Of a stretch of DNA of 64,000 nt, positions 14,819-23,124 are shown in pieces. Source of the DNA: CAYTTR01 sp964440805 (lineage in GTDB: Bacteria; Acidobacteriota; Aminicenantia; Aminicenantales; Aminicenantaceae); the NCBI GenBank assembly GCA_964440805.1, contig CAYTTR010000003.1, forward strand, positions 55,485 through 119,484. Reading direction: 5' to 3'. The first letter of the stretch is position 1. The number at the start of each line of letters is the position of its first letter. The notes below the pieces were generated by a model. The model was given only the letters and a program-made list of their open reading frames with translations. It was not told where the DNA came from and did not search any database. The position numbers and the translations under genes are program-made.

Positions 14819-15143
14819 TATGTTTTATTTAGGCTCTCAACAAGATGCTCCTCCCTCAGGAGGCAGCCTTTTCTCTGCTTTGATCCCTTTTATTCTGGTT
14901 TTTGTAATTTTTTACCTCTTGATCATCCTTCCCTCACGGAAAAGACAAAAAAAACACCAGCAGATGGTGGAGCAGCTCAAACCAGGAGATAAAATTGTTA
15001 CTTCAGGGGGAATTTACGGAACGGTCATGGGTGTGCAAAACGACCGGATTGAAGTCAAAATTGCAGCCAATGTCAAAGTTGATATTACCAAGAGTGCTGT
15101 AGCTGCTGTTTTATCTTCCAAAGGAATTGAAGAAAAAAAATAA
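14805..15143 (+). CDS. yajC: Sec translocon accessory protein YajC
   Basis: 112 aa. One transmembrane segment (about 22-42, ending in the conserved LPSRKRQKKHQQM) is followed by the small cytoplasmic beta domain LKPGDKIVTSGGIYGTVMGV. YajC associates with SecDF in the inner membrane. The ATG at 14805 overlaps the tgt end and has AAGGA 8 nt upstream. Confidence 0.95.
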   Translation: MTLFSMFYLGSQQDAPPSGGSLFSALIPFILVFVIFYLLIILPSRKRQKKHQQMVEQLKPGDKIVTSGGIYGTVMGVQNDRIEVKIAANVKVDITKSAVAAVLSSKGIEEKK

Positions 15144-15189
15144 GAGGAAAGCACTCTAAAAGAAAAATTAAGTAGATAAGACCGATAAA

Positions 15190-16737
15190 ATGAAAAAAAA
15201 CCTGAGGTGGAAAGCCGCTGTCATAATAGGAGTGGTTGCCTTATCCATTTATTTAGCTTATCCTCCCGCGGAAAAAATAAAATTGGGCCTTGACCTCAAG
15301 GGAGGAATGCATTTAGTTCTCCAGGTTGTTACCGATGATGCCATCAATATTGAAACCGATCAAATCATTCTTCGTCTTCAGGAACAACTAAAAAAAGAAG
15401 ACATTTCTTACAGCAATATAATAAAAGACAAAATTGGCCAGATTACTATCCAACAAATAAGCCACGAAGATGAAAGAAAGCTGCGTGCCTTACTGGATGA
15501 TTATTACCGGGATTGGACTTACTCCATTTCAGGAAACAGGGTAACTCTCAGACTCCAAGCCGGAGTGGCAACCTACCTCAGAGAACAAGCAGTCCGCCAG
15601 GCCAGAGAAACCCTTGGATCCAGAATTGATGAGTTGGGCTTGACTGAACCTACTATTCAGCGACAGGGAATCGCCGGTGATCGGATTATTGTCGAACTTC
15701 CCGGCGTAGATAATCCAGAAAGAGTCAAGGAAATAATTAAAACTACGGCACTTCTTGAATGGAGACTGGTTATTGCCGGACCGGCACTGGACAGAGAAAC
15801 ATTGCTTCAGGATTATAATGGTGAGGTTCCTGAAGATCTGGAAACACTGCGCGGAGACCCCAGGAGAACAGAAGGTGGATATTACTTAGTCCAGAAAGTA
15901 TCACCAATAGTAGGAAAAGATCTCAGGAACGCCCGGCGCAGTGTTGATGAATGGAACAATCCTGCTGTCTCTTTCACTCTGAGTCCTGAAGCAGGAAAAA
16001 GATTTTACAAATTCACCGGAGAAAATCTGGGTAAACCGCTGGCTGTAGTCCTTGATGGAAGAATACAACAGGTAGCCACTATTCAAGACAGAATATCCGA
16101 TAGCGGAATAATTCACGGCCGGTTCACCCTGGAAGAAGCAGAAGACTTAGCTCTGGTCTTAAGGGCAGGGCCCCTGCCGGCCACCATAAAATATCTGGAA
16201 GAGCGAACTATTGGACCGTCCCTTGGAATCGACTCCATCCGCAAGGGATTGACTGCTGTCATTATCGCTCTTATTGCGGTTATGGCTTTCATGGTTATGT
16301 ATTATAATCTTTCTGGAATAAATGCTGTTCTGGCCCTCATGCTTAATATCATCCTTCTTATGGGAGTTCTCGCTTATTTTGGGGCCACCTTGACTCTCCC
16401 GGGTATTGCCGGCATCATTCTGACCATAGGAATGGCTGTTGACGCCAATGTACTTGTGTTTGAAAGGATACGAGAAGAATTGGCAACCGGAAAAACAGTA
16501 GCGGGCGCCATTTCCTCCGGATTTTCCCGGGCTTTTCGTACCATTTTGGACGCTAATATAACGACTGTCATCGCTGCCATTTTTCTCTTCCAATTCGGCA
16601 CAGGGCCAGTCAAAGGCTTTGCGATGACCCTTATTATCGGAATTACTGCCAGCATGTTTACAGCAGTCTTTGTCTCCCGTTTTATTTTTGATTTTTTCCA
16701 TACACGTAAAAGAAAAACACAAAAATTGAGCATCTAA
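15190..16737 (+). CDS. secD: protein translocase subunit SecD
   Basis: 515 aa. One N-terminal transmembrane segment, the large periplasmic P1 domain with LGLDLKGGMHLVLQV and SRIDELGLTEPTIQRQG, then five C-terminal transmembrane helices with the conserved GIAGIILTIGMAVDANVLVFERIREE, which carries the Asp involved in proton-driven pulling. With SecF it completes protein export using the proton gradient. It lies 46 nt after yajC and 1 nt before secF. No strong ribosome site precedes the ATG. Confidence 0.97.
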   Translation: MKKNLRWKAAVIIGVVALSIYLAYPPAEKIKLGLDLKGGMHLVLQVVTDDAINIETDQIILRLQEQLKKEDISYSNIIKDKIGQITIQQISHEDERKLRALLDDYYRDWTYSISGNRVTLRLQAGVATYLREQAVRQARETLGSRIDELGLTEPTIQRQGIAGDRIIVELPGVDNPERVKEIIKTTALLEWRLVIAGPALDRETLLQDYNGEVPEDLETLRGDPRRTEGGYYLVQKVSPIVGKDLRNARRSVDEWNNPAVSFTLSPEAGKRFYKFTGENLGKPLAVVLDGRIQQVATIQDRISDSGIIHGRFTLEEAEDLALVLRAGPLPATIKYLEERTIGPSLGIDSIRKGLTAVIIALIAVMAFMVMYYNLSGINAVLALMLNIILLMGVLAYFGATLTLPGIAGIILTIGMAVDANVLVFERIREELATGKTVAGAISSGFSRAFRTILDANITTVIAAIFLFQFGTGPVKGFAMTLIIGITASMFTAVFVSRFIFDFFHTRKRKTQKLSI

Positions 16738-16738
16738 A

Positions 16739-17896
16739 ATGCAGCTGTTGAAAAACCCAAAATTCAAGTTCATGAAATTCAAGGTAACTGCTTTCATCCT
16801 TTCTGGAATAATGATTGCTATTGGGATTACAAACATTACAGCAGGAAAAGGATTAAATTACGGAATAGATTTCGCCGGAGGAACACTCATCAGAATTATG
16901 TTTAAAGATCCAATCCCGGCGGGAGAAGTCCGCCTGGCGTTAGAAAACAAGGGATTAGGCAAGAGCCGTATTCAACAACTGGGTCACAGCAGCCAGGAAT
17001 ACCTCATAAGAACCCTCCAGCACCTGGAAGGCTTGGAACTTGAAGAAGAACTGGAAGCCCATGAAATAATAGGGAACCAGGTTGTAGAAGCTCTTCGTTC
17101 TGAAGAATATGATACTCTGATGGAAAAAGGCCTGCTTGACCTGAATAATATTGATATATCAGAACTCACTTCTCTTCTCCAATCAGATTTTGAAGATGCT
17201 TCCGAGGTTGCAAAACAAATAATAGATCATCGGGTGAACCAGGGAATTATTCACGATTTCTCAAGCCTTCAACAGGAGACCGGAGTTTCTTCAGAAATCA
17301 TCCGGTTTTTAGAAAAAAAGACCATCCTCGGGAATTTAACCGTTCTCAGCAAGGAAACAGTGGGACCTCAAGTAGGACGTGACTTGAGAAGAAAAGCCAC
17401 TCAGGCTACTATATGGGCTCTTTTTGGAATGCTTCTTTATATTGGTTTTCGTTTCAAGTTTGCCTACGGAGTATCGGCCATCCTAACCCTGACTCATGAT
17501 GTTCTGATAACCTTAGGAATATTTTCCCTGACCAACCGGGAAATTAACCTTCCCGTGATTGCTGCTATTCTGACCATAGTGGGTTACTCTCTAAATGACA
17601 CAATTGTTATATTTGACCGTATCAGAGATAATCTTAAAATTCTCCGCAAGCATCCACTTGAAGAAATTATTAACAACAGTTTGAACCAGACCTTGAGCCG
17701 TACCTTTATCACTTCAGGTACTACTTTCTTGACAGTTCTGGCTCTTTTCATTTTTGGCGGTGAAGTAATAAATGATTTTGCCTTTACTCTGATAGTTGGC
17801 ATTATTGCCGGAACATATTCATCAATTTACCAGTCTTGCCCTTATCTTTTTTACTGGAATAAATTGTTTAAACCTAAAAAAGGGTTAAGAAAATAA
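16739..17896 (+). CDS. secF: protein translocase subunit SecF with an unusual periplasmic insertion
   Basis: 385 aa, longer than the usual ~300. N-terminal transmembrane segment (about 15-33), GLNYGIDFAGGTLI, then the periplasmic domain, then five helices with AAILTIVGYSLNDTIVIFDRIRDN. Between about residues 131 and 196 (17129-17326) lies an inserted stretch with the cadence of a ComEA-type helix-hairpin-helix repeat: LLDLNNIDISELTSLL, AKQIIDHRVNQGIIHDFSSL, TGVSSEIIRFLEK. The core SecF motifs resume after it at VGPQVGRDLRRKA. The insertion would face the periplasm. Partner of SecD. Confidence 0.95.
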   Translation: MQLLKNPKFKFMKFKVTAFILSGIMIAIGITNITAGKGLNYGIDFAGGTLIRIMFKDPIPAGEVRLALENKGLGKSRIQQLGHSSQEYLIRTLQHLEGLELEEELEAHEIIGNQVVEALRSEEYDTLMEKGLLDLNNIDISELTSLLQSDFEDASEVAKQIIDHRVNQGIIHDFSSLQQETGVSSEIIRFLEKKTILGNLTVLSKETVGPQVGRDLRRKATQATIWALFGMLLYIGFRFKFAYGVSAILTLTHDVLITLGIFSLTNREINLPVIAAILTIVGYSLNDTIVIFDRIRDNLKILRKHPLEEIINNSLNQTLSRTFITSGTTFLTVLALFIFGGEVINDFAFTLIVGIIAGTYSSIYQSCPYLFYWNKLFKPKKGLRK

Positions 17897-17904
17897 TTTT
17901 TCGC

Positions 17905-17933
17905 TTGTCAAATAGGTTATTTTTTTTTATACT
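17905..17933 (+). promoter_or_regulatory. promoter of the tonB-exbB-exbD operon
   Basis: TTGTCA (17905-17910), 17-nt T-rich spacer, TATACT (17928-17933). The ATG of tonB follows at 17970 with GAGGT upstream, so this is a conventional leader of about 30 nt. Confidence 0.65.
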
Positions 17934-17969
17934 TAAACTGGTAATAAAAAGATATTAAACGAGGTAAAA

Positions 17970-18749
17970 ATGGCTGAAAAAACAAAGCCTAAAAAAAAGA
18001 ATGAAATTCCTGATATTTTTGAAGACTCCTTTTTCATTTCAGAAAAAGGAGGTGCCCGGAGAGCCTTAGCTTTTCCCATTGCCCTCCTTCTTCATGCGAC
18101 TCTTGTTGCTGCCATGATTGTTATTCCTCTTCTCAACACCACCAACCTTCCCCAAGTCGAAGTCTACAGCGCCTTTCTCGCCCCTCCTCCACCACCTCCC
18201 CCCCCACCACCTCCTCCGGCCAAGAAAAAAGCCAGATCTGAGACCAGAACCCGAATTAAACCTGTCCAAGCTCAGTCAACTATTCAACCCGGCCAATTAG
18301 TAGCACCGGTGGACATTCCAGAAGAAATTGCCGAAGAAGAACTTTCCGATATTGGCATTGAAGGCGGAGTTGAAGGCGGAGTTGAGGGCGGAGTGGTTGG
18401 TGGAGTTCTTGGTGGAGTAGTCGGCGGAGTCCTGGGTGGAGTGGTTGGTGAAGTTGAAGAAGCTCCTGTCAGAGCTGTTGGTGAGATAAAACCGCCTAAA
18501 CTTATTAAAAAGGTAGAACCAACTTACCCCGAAATCGCCCGCCAGGCACGGGTAGAAGGTGTGGTTATTCTGGAATGTATTACTGACATTTATGGACGAG
18601 TTCAGAATGTCAAGGTTCTTCGCTCCATTCCTCTTCTGGAACAGGCTGCCATTGATGCAGTTCGACAGTGGGTTTATGAGCCGATGATTATCAACGGTCG
18701 TCCCAGGGGAGTTATTTTTACTGTTACTGTTATCTTTAAATTGAAATAG
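17970..18749 (+). CDS. TonB-family energy transducer
   Basis: 259 aa. A cytoplasmic N-terminus, one transmembrane segment (about 34-52, LAFPIALLLHATLVAAMIV), a run of 13 prolines (about 72-84), a basic stretch, an acidic part, then a tandem four-residue repeat GGVx (about 130-157) and the C-terminal TonB domain (PPKLIKKVEPTYPEIARQARVEG, QWVYEPMIINGRPRGVIFTVTV). It spans the periplasm to power outer-membrane transport or related processes, driven by the ExbB/ExbD genes that follow. The Gly-Val repeat is encoded by 12-nt units and could vary in number. Confidence 0.92.
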   Translation: MAEKTKPKKKNEIPDIFEDSFFISEKGGARRALAFPIALLLHATLVAAMIVIPLLNTTNLPQVEVYSAFLAPPPPPPPPPPPPAKKKARSETRTRIKPVQAQSTIQPGQLVAPVDIPEEIAEEELSDIGIEGGVEGGVEGGVVGGVLGGVVGGVLGGVVGEVEEAPVRAVGEIKPPKLIKKVEPTYPEIARQARVEGVVILECITDIYGRVQNVKVLRSIPLLEQAAIDAVRQWVYEPMIINGRPRGVIFTVTVIFKLK

Positions 18750-18800
18750 TAATTGAAAAGCTAGTAATGGCTTTCGTCATTTAAAAAGGAGGTAAATAAA

Positions 18801-19481
18801 ATGCAATTTGGTCTAATTGAAATGTGGCAGGCCATGGGAGTTGTGGTCAAGTTTGTTGCCTTTATCTTGATCTTCCTCTCCATCATCACGTTGTATTTTT
18901 TCATCGAACGGCAGTGGGTCTTCTTTAAAGCTCGCAAAAAATCAAAAGAAATCGCTCCAAAACTTGCTGATCTGATGAAAAGCGGAAAAATCCAGGAGGC
19001 CCTTACTCTTTCTTCGAAAAAAGAGAACAGGGGAAGCCATTTAGCCAGAGTGACTGCTGCCGGCATTAAAGAATTTCTGGAAGGAAAAGAAGTCAATCTT
19101 CCTCTGGAAGAACAAATTGAGTCAGCCCGAAGAGGATGTGAAAGAGCTTCAAACATCTTCACCCAGGAATTAAAGAAAGGCTTAAACACCCTGGCAACTA
19201 TCGCTACCTCATCACCCTTTATCGGGTTGTTCGGAACAATCGCTGGAATCATTAACGCTTTCCGGGGGATGGCTCTGACCGGTTCCGGCGGAATCGGTGC
19301 TGTTGCCCAGGGAATCGCTGAAGCTCTGGTAGCGACAGCCTTCGGAATCGGCGTGGCTATTATCGCCCTCTGGTGCTATAACTTCCTTAATACAAGGATA
19401 GAACTTTACAACTCCGAAATGTCCAATATGAGTTCTGAAATTATCGATTTCTTTGTAAGAAGAACTGAAGGCAAGGCTTAA
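18801..19481 (+). CDS. exbB: MotA/TolQ/ExbB proton-channel family protein
   Basis: 226 aa. Three transmembrane segments at about 14-33, 128-150 and 170-195, with the signature LATIATSSPFIGLFGTIAGIINAF and GIAEALVATAFGIGVAIIAL. It forms the pentameric proton channel in the inner membrane with ExbD/TolR. GGAGGT precedes the ATG. Placement between tonB and exbD favours an ExbB role over TolQ. Confidence 0.93.
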   Translation: MQFGLIEMWQAMGVVVKFVAFILIFLSIITLYFFIERQWVFFKARKKSKEIAPKLADLMKSGKIQEALTLSSKKENRGSHLARVTAAGIKEFLEGKEVNLPLEEQIESARRGCERASNIFTQELKKGLNTLATIATSSPFIGLFGTIAGIINAFRGMALTGSGGIGAVAQGIAEALVATAFGIGVAIIALWCYNFLNTRIELYNSEMSNMSSEIIDFFVRRTEGKA

Positions 19482-19517
19482 AAAAGCCTTAATCCAACTA
19501 TAATATAGGGGAATAAA

Positions 19518-19943
19518 ATGGCTGTTTCAGTTAAAACAGGAAAAGAAGGCGAAGTTTCAGCAGAACCCAATGTGGTTCCGCTGTGCGATGTTCTTCTGGT
19601 GCTGCTAATCATCTTCATGGTTGTCACTCCCCTGGTACAAAAAGGAGCGGATGTTCGTCTTCCCACTGCTCTAAACACAATTAACCAGCCGGAAAATCCA
19701 GAGGTAGTTTTATCTATTAAAAGAGATGGAACCATATTCGTTAACCAGGATGAAGCTACCATGGATAACCTTCACACGCTGCTCGAAGATGCATTTTTAA
19801 CCGCCAGCGATAATAAGTTGTTTCTCAGAGCTGATCAAGATCTTGAATATGGAAAAATAGTTGATGTTATCGATATCCTAAAGAATGCCGGCGTTGAAGT
19901 TGTGGGAATTATTACCGAAAAGAAAACAGAGAAAGCAAGATAA
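19518..19943 (+). CDS. exbD: ExbD/TolR biopolymer transport protein
   Basis: 141 aa. An N-terminal cytoplasmic tail, one transmembrane segment with the conserved Asp (NVVPLCDVLLVLLIIFMVV; Asp about 25) that takes part in proton flow, and a periplasmic domain with SIKRDGTIFVNQDEAT and LFLRADQDLEYGKIVDVIDILKNAGVEVVGIIT. It completes the TonB motor. It ends 16 nt before the convergent SPL-like gene. Confidence 0.93.
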   Translation: MAVSVKTGKEGEVSAEPNVVPLCDVLLVLLIIFMVVTPLVQKGADVRLPTALNTINQPENPEVVLSIKRDGTIFVNQDEATMDNLHTLLEDAFLTASDNKLFLRADQDLEYGKIVDVIDILKNAGVEVVGIITEKKTEKAR

Positions 19944-19959
19944 TATCCGCTCGTAGAAC

Positions 19960-21087
19960 CTAACCGGAGTTTTTAAAGTTACAAGCCGCGGGGGAAGAAA
20001 GATAATTTTCAACATCGTTCTTTCCCCGTGGCTTTTTCTCTAACCCCCCCTCCCAAATTTCCTTTGATTCCATGCAGAAATAAAAAGGAATTTTTCTTCC
20101 TTTGGAAAATTTCCTGAATACATTGATAATGTTAAGATACAGCTCAAGCCTCAAAGGCCTGAAATAGCGCAATTTCCCATCTATTCCAGGAATCATCTCT
20201 TCATCTGTTATCCTGGTTAAGGGAAACCTATCCTTGATTATTTCCTTCATCTTTCTGGGAAACCTCAGACTTCCTAAGCTAATCCAAGCCATTCTATCCA
20301 GGGGAATTCTTTTTAATAGGCGAACCGAAAGTTCCTCATAATCCTCTCGCCATCCCGGGTAACGGATAATGGGATCAAAATGGAAAGCCACTCTGAATCC
20401 TTTTTTTATAACCTCAACAGCCGCTTCAATTCTTTCCTCCACTTGAGGAGCTCCTTTTTCCTCCATTTTTACTATAAAAGGAGTGTTTAACGACCAGGAA
20501 ATAATAATATTACTGGCTGGCTCTTCTTTTATTACATTGGCTATATTTGTTGTTTTTGTCTTTAATTCAAAAAGGGCTGATGGTTTTTTCCGGAAAAATG
20601 AAATTAATTCTCTTGAGTGATTGGTAAGATGATCCAGAGCTAAAGAATCAGATAGCTCTCCTGTGCCTATCCGGAATCTTCTTCCCTTCTTTTTTTTTAT
20701 AAAACAATCAAGTTCTCTCCAGAGTTTATTCCGGTTAACATAAACAGTAATAGCTGGAACAGAGAGGTAATCCTGGAGGATGCAGTATGAGCAATCTAAG
20801 GGACATTGATAATCAAGGTTAATTATAAAATAATTACATCCCATATAATGAGGAGTGCAGGGACAGGATTTAACGAACTCTCCTGGCTGAGTGTCCAGAA
20901 GCAGGATCTTTTTGCTTTCACCTATAGGGTCAAATGATTGTTCAATCTCAGGAAAAATCTCTAAAGACTCATCTACTGTTTCAACCGGTATTGAGGACAG
21001 AGAATTCATTATTCGCCTGGATAAATCATATTTCAAGGCGTTTGAAGTAATAAAAAGTTTTTCTGGAAAAAACAAATCACTCTTCAT
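19960..21087 (-). CDS. SPL-family radical SAM protein (photoproduct-lyase-like)
   Basis: 375 aa. The radical SAM cluster motif is C95-x3-C99-x2-C102 (CPLDCSYC). The downstream signatures GTGELSDSLALDHLT, ELKTKT, ISWSLNTPFIVKMEEKGAP, AFHFDPIIRYPGWREDYEEL, AWISLGSLRFP and FYFCMES fit the SplB-like branch rather than true sporulation SplB. The position of the catalytic Cys141 of Bacillus SPL appears to be Glu144 here. It overlaps the ParB-like gene by 11 nt, so the two are translated together. The reaction is unknown; DNA photoproduct repair is possible but not supported by the missing Cys. There are no sporulation genes nearby. Confidence 0.8.
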   Translation of the reverse strand: MKSDLFFPEKLFITSNALKYDLSRRIMNSLSSIPVETVDESLEIFPEIEQSFDPIGESKKILLLDTQPGEFVKSCPCTPHYMGCNYFIINLDYQCPLDCSYCILQDYLSVPAITVYVNRNKLWRELDCFIKKKKGRRFRIGTGELSDSLALDHLTNHSRELISFFRKKPSALFELKTKTTNIANVIKEEPASNIIISWSLNTPFIVKMEEKGAPQVEERIEAAVEVIKKGFRVAFHFDPIIRYPGWREDYEELSVRLLKRIPLDRMAWISLGSLRFPRKMKEIIKDRFPLTRITDEEMIPGIDGKLRYFRPLRLELYLNIINVFRKFSKGRKIPFYFCMESKEIWEGGLEKKPRGKNDVENYLSSPAACNFKNSG

Positions 21088-22036
21088 CGGAAAAAAGGGA
21101 AAACAATCTGTTTATTGATTCTGATTCAACCGTATTTCCGAGTCTTTCTACTTTTTCTTTAAATCCCTGCTTGCTGGAAAAGGAAAAGGACAGGGTATAT
21201 TCATTTTTTTCAAAAAAAGGAGAAGGCTTCAGCTTTATATCTTTTGGCCAATCAAGGTCAAAGAGAATTTTTTCTACTTTTTTCGTAGTTCTGTAAAAAA
21301 ACGGATAATACTTCTTCCTCAAAAACTCCAAGAATCTCTCCGCTTTCTGGACTTCACTTACTTTATATTCTGACCAGATAATCTCCACTTCCCTTGATTT
21401 CAAAATATCAAGAGGACTCCTCCTTTCTCTTTTTGATATTCCAGTGAGGAGTTCAAATGTTTCTCTAATTTTATTTCTTCCGAAAGTCTTAAGCTTAGGC
21501 ACAAGTAACTTTTGCTCCTTTTTGTTATAATCCAGAAAAAGACGTGCAATCTGAAATGGAAGTTTTTTTTCAAAAATCATTCCTTTTGCCCGGTAGTCCA
21601 ATTGAGTAATTCTAACGAAATCCTGGATATATTTAATTGACCGGGGAATTTCTAAAGGGAGACAGTATTTTTCTAAAATTACTGAATCAGCCGAACCGAA
21701 GCTTTTTACTTTTTTTACTACTTCTGCTTTTTCCAGAACATCGAAATCCCTGGAGGACAGATTTTCCTGAAGGATTTTGAAAAACATCTCAGCATCTTTG
21801 GCTTCCTCAATAATTTGAAAAGGGACTTCCTTGAGACCTAATTCCTGGCAAACTAATAAACGCCGCCACCCAGAAGCTAATACAAACCGACCTTTACGTT
21901 CAACTAACCAAACCGGATAATTTATTCCACTACATTCTATTGAGCGTCGAAGTTTACTTTTATCGAAAAAATAAGACGTCCGGAACCTTTCATCTCGAAG
22001 ATTAATCTCCTCAATAGATATCATTTTCTTGTTCAT
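21077..22036 (-). CDS. ParB/Srx-fold domain protein
   Basis: 319 aa. Residues ~5-100 show a ParB N-terminal-like domain: SKLRRSIECSGINYPVWLVERKGRFVLASGWRRLLVCQELGLKEVPFQII (quoted in parts; the G-x-RR core is LASGWRRL). A middle helical region follows (about 105-215), then a C-terminal domain with no family I recognise. The canonical ParB HTH and ParA partner are absent, so a chromosome-segregation role is unlikely. It is the first gene of a two-gene operon with the SPL-like radical SAM protein. Such ParB-like proteins can be CTP-dependent switches or nucleases; which applies is unknown. Confidence 0.65.
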   Translation of the reverse strand: MNKKMISIEEINLRDERFRTSYFFDKSKLRRSIECSGINYPVWLVERKGRFVLASGWRRLLVCQELGLKEVPFQIIEEAKDAEMFFKILQENLSSRDFDVLEKAEVVKKVKSFGSADSVILEKYCLPLEIPRSIKYIQDFVRITQLDYRAKGMIFEKKLPFQIARLFLDYNKKEQKLLVPKLKTFGRNKIRETFELLTGISKRERRSPLDILKSREVEIIWSEYKVSEVQKAERFLEFLRKKYYPFFYRTTKKVEKILFDLDWPKDIKLKPSPFFEKNEYTLSFSFSSKQGFKEKVERLGNTVESESINRLFSLFSDEE

Positions 22037-22093
22037 AGAACTTATTTTATGAGAAATCAGAGTTTTTAGTCCACCCTATAAAACGGTTTTTTT

Positions 22094-22215
22094 CGTTTAT
22101 TTAGTTTATTTCGTTTATTTAGCTTGAAAATACGGAATCCGGTCTGTTCAATCTATTCGGTTAAGTCAACTTATTCTTTAAGTTTAGATTGTGTGAGAAG
22201 GGCGAGACGAGCGAG
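22094..22215. repeat. 9-nt ladder and dispersed repeat, second copy
   Basis: 22094-22123 is CGTTTATTT, AGTTTATTT, CGTTTATTT, AGC: three perfect 9-nt units. From 22142, GTCTGTTCAATCTATTCGGTT and then GAGAAGGGCGAGACGAGCGAG match the 9391-9480 repeat. The rest of the 22037-22399 gap holds no supported gene; an open frame at 22124-22375 is repeat-derived. Confidence 0.6.
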
Positions 22216-22399
22216 AAAAGCAGCCGGTATCCGCAGAAATGATAAAGGTACATTTTCATCCATAGCAGGTGGCAAGGCCGCCATGAGAAACCCATTTCTA
22301 TTTAAGGCCGATATACCCTCTGGACTTGAGAGCATCAGATTTCTGAGACACCCCGGTCTTTACTCATTCATTTAATTTTGTTATTTTTGGCTGAAAGAA

Positions 22400-23110
22400 A
22401 TGAGAGAAAAATCAATAGTCAAGCCTTCCCTGTTGAAAGATATAAAGGTAAAAAGGGCTTTTTACCTACCCTTTGATAGACCTGGATCGAGCATCTGGAA
22501 AGAACTTAAAAAAAATGCCAGCAAGAAAAAAGAACTCGGTTACGGAGTGCTTTTCTATCTCCCGCAAGCATTGGTTCTTTGCCAGTCTGTAGGAGCTCCA
22601 GCTGCTATCATTGGTCTGGAACAACTGACTGTTTCCGGTCTTTCTGAAGTAGTTCTGCTTGGTTGGTGCGGAGCCTTGAACAGGAATAGAAAAATTGGAG
22701 AGGCGGTAAGTATCTATCAAGCTTATTCCAATGAAGGAACCTCCAGCCATTATTTTCCCCGTAAAAAAGTATTTTACCCTGACAAGCTGCTCAAAAAGAG
22801 ACTGGAACAGAAATTGATTTCACTGGGTTTATCCTTTACTGAAGGAAACCTTGTTTCAACAGATGCACCTTACCGGGAAACACCATCCTGGATACTCAGG
22901 CAAAAAGAAAAAAATATCGGTTTTGTGGACATGGAAGCATCAGCTGTTTTTGCCTGGGCGAAATTCCGTCATATCAAGGCTGCAGCCTTGATGATAGTAA
23001 GCGACCTGGTTGAACCCAATTGTTGGACTCCCGGTTTTGGCAACAGATATTTTACTTCCCAGGTTAAAAATTACTTTTTGCCTCTACTTTTTACTGAAAA
23101 TCCATTTTAG
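22400..23110 (+). CDS. nucleoside phosphorylase-like protein
   Basis: 236 aa. Purine/uridine phosphorylase signatures are GAPAAIIGLEQLTVSGLSEVVLLGWCGALN (ribose- and phosphate-site region, about 73-103), STDAPYRETP and the acidic GFVDMEASAVFAWAKFR (about 175-190) with the catalytic Glu that contacts ribose. The family cleaves nucleosides with phosphate. The exact substrate cannot be told. No ribosome site is evident. It runs 14 nt into the dehydrogenase gene, so the two share a transcript. Confidence 0.8.
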   Translation: MREKSIVKPSLLKDIKVKRAFYLPFDRPGSSIWKELKKNASKKKELGYGVLFYLPQALVLCQSVGAPAAIIGLEQLTVSGLSEVVLLGWCGALNRNRKIGEAVSIYQAYSNEGTSSHYFPRKKVFYPDKLLKKRLEQKLISLGLSFTEGNLVSTDAPYRETPSWILRQKEKNIGFVDMEASAVFAWAKFRHIKAAALMIVSDLVEPNCWTPGFGNRYFTSQVKNYFLPLLFTENPF

Positions 23111-23124
23111 CGAGGAGGAAAAGA

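Noticed and set aside
22094..22123. CRISPR array
   Set aside because: The 9-nt units are contiguous without spacers and there are no cas genes.
22124..22375. 83-aa open frame
   Set aside because: Repeat-derived, no ribosome site and no recognisable protein features.
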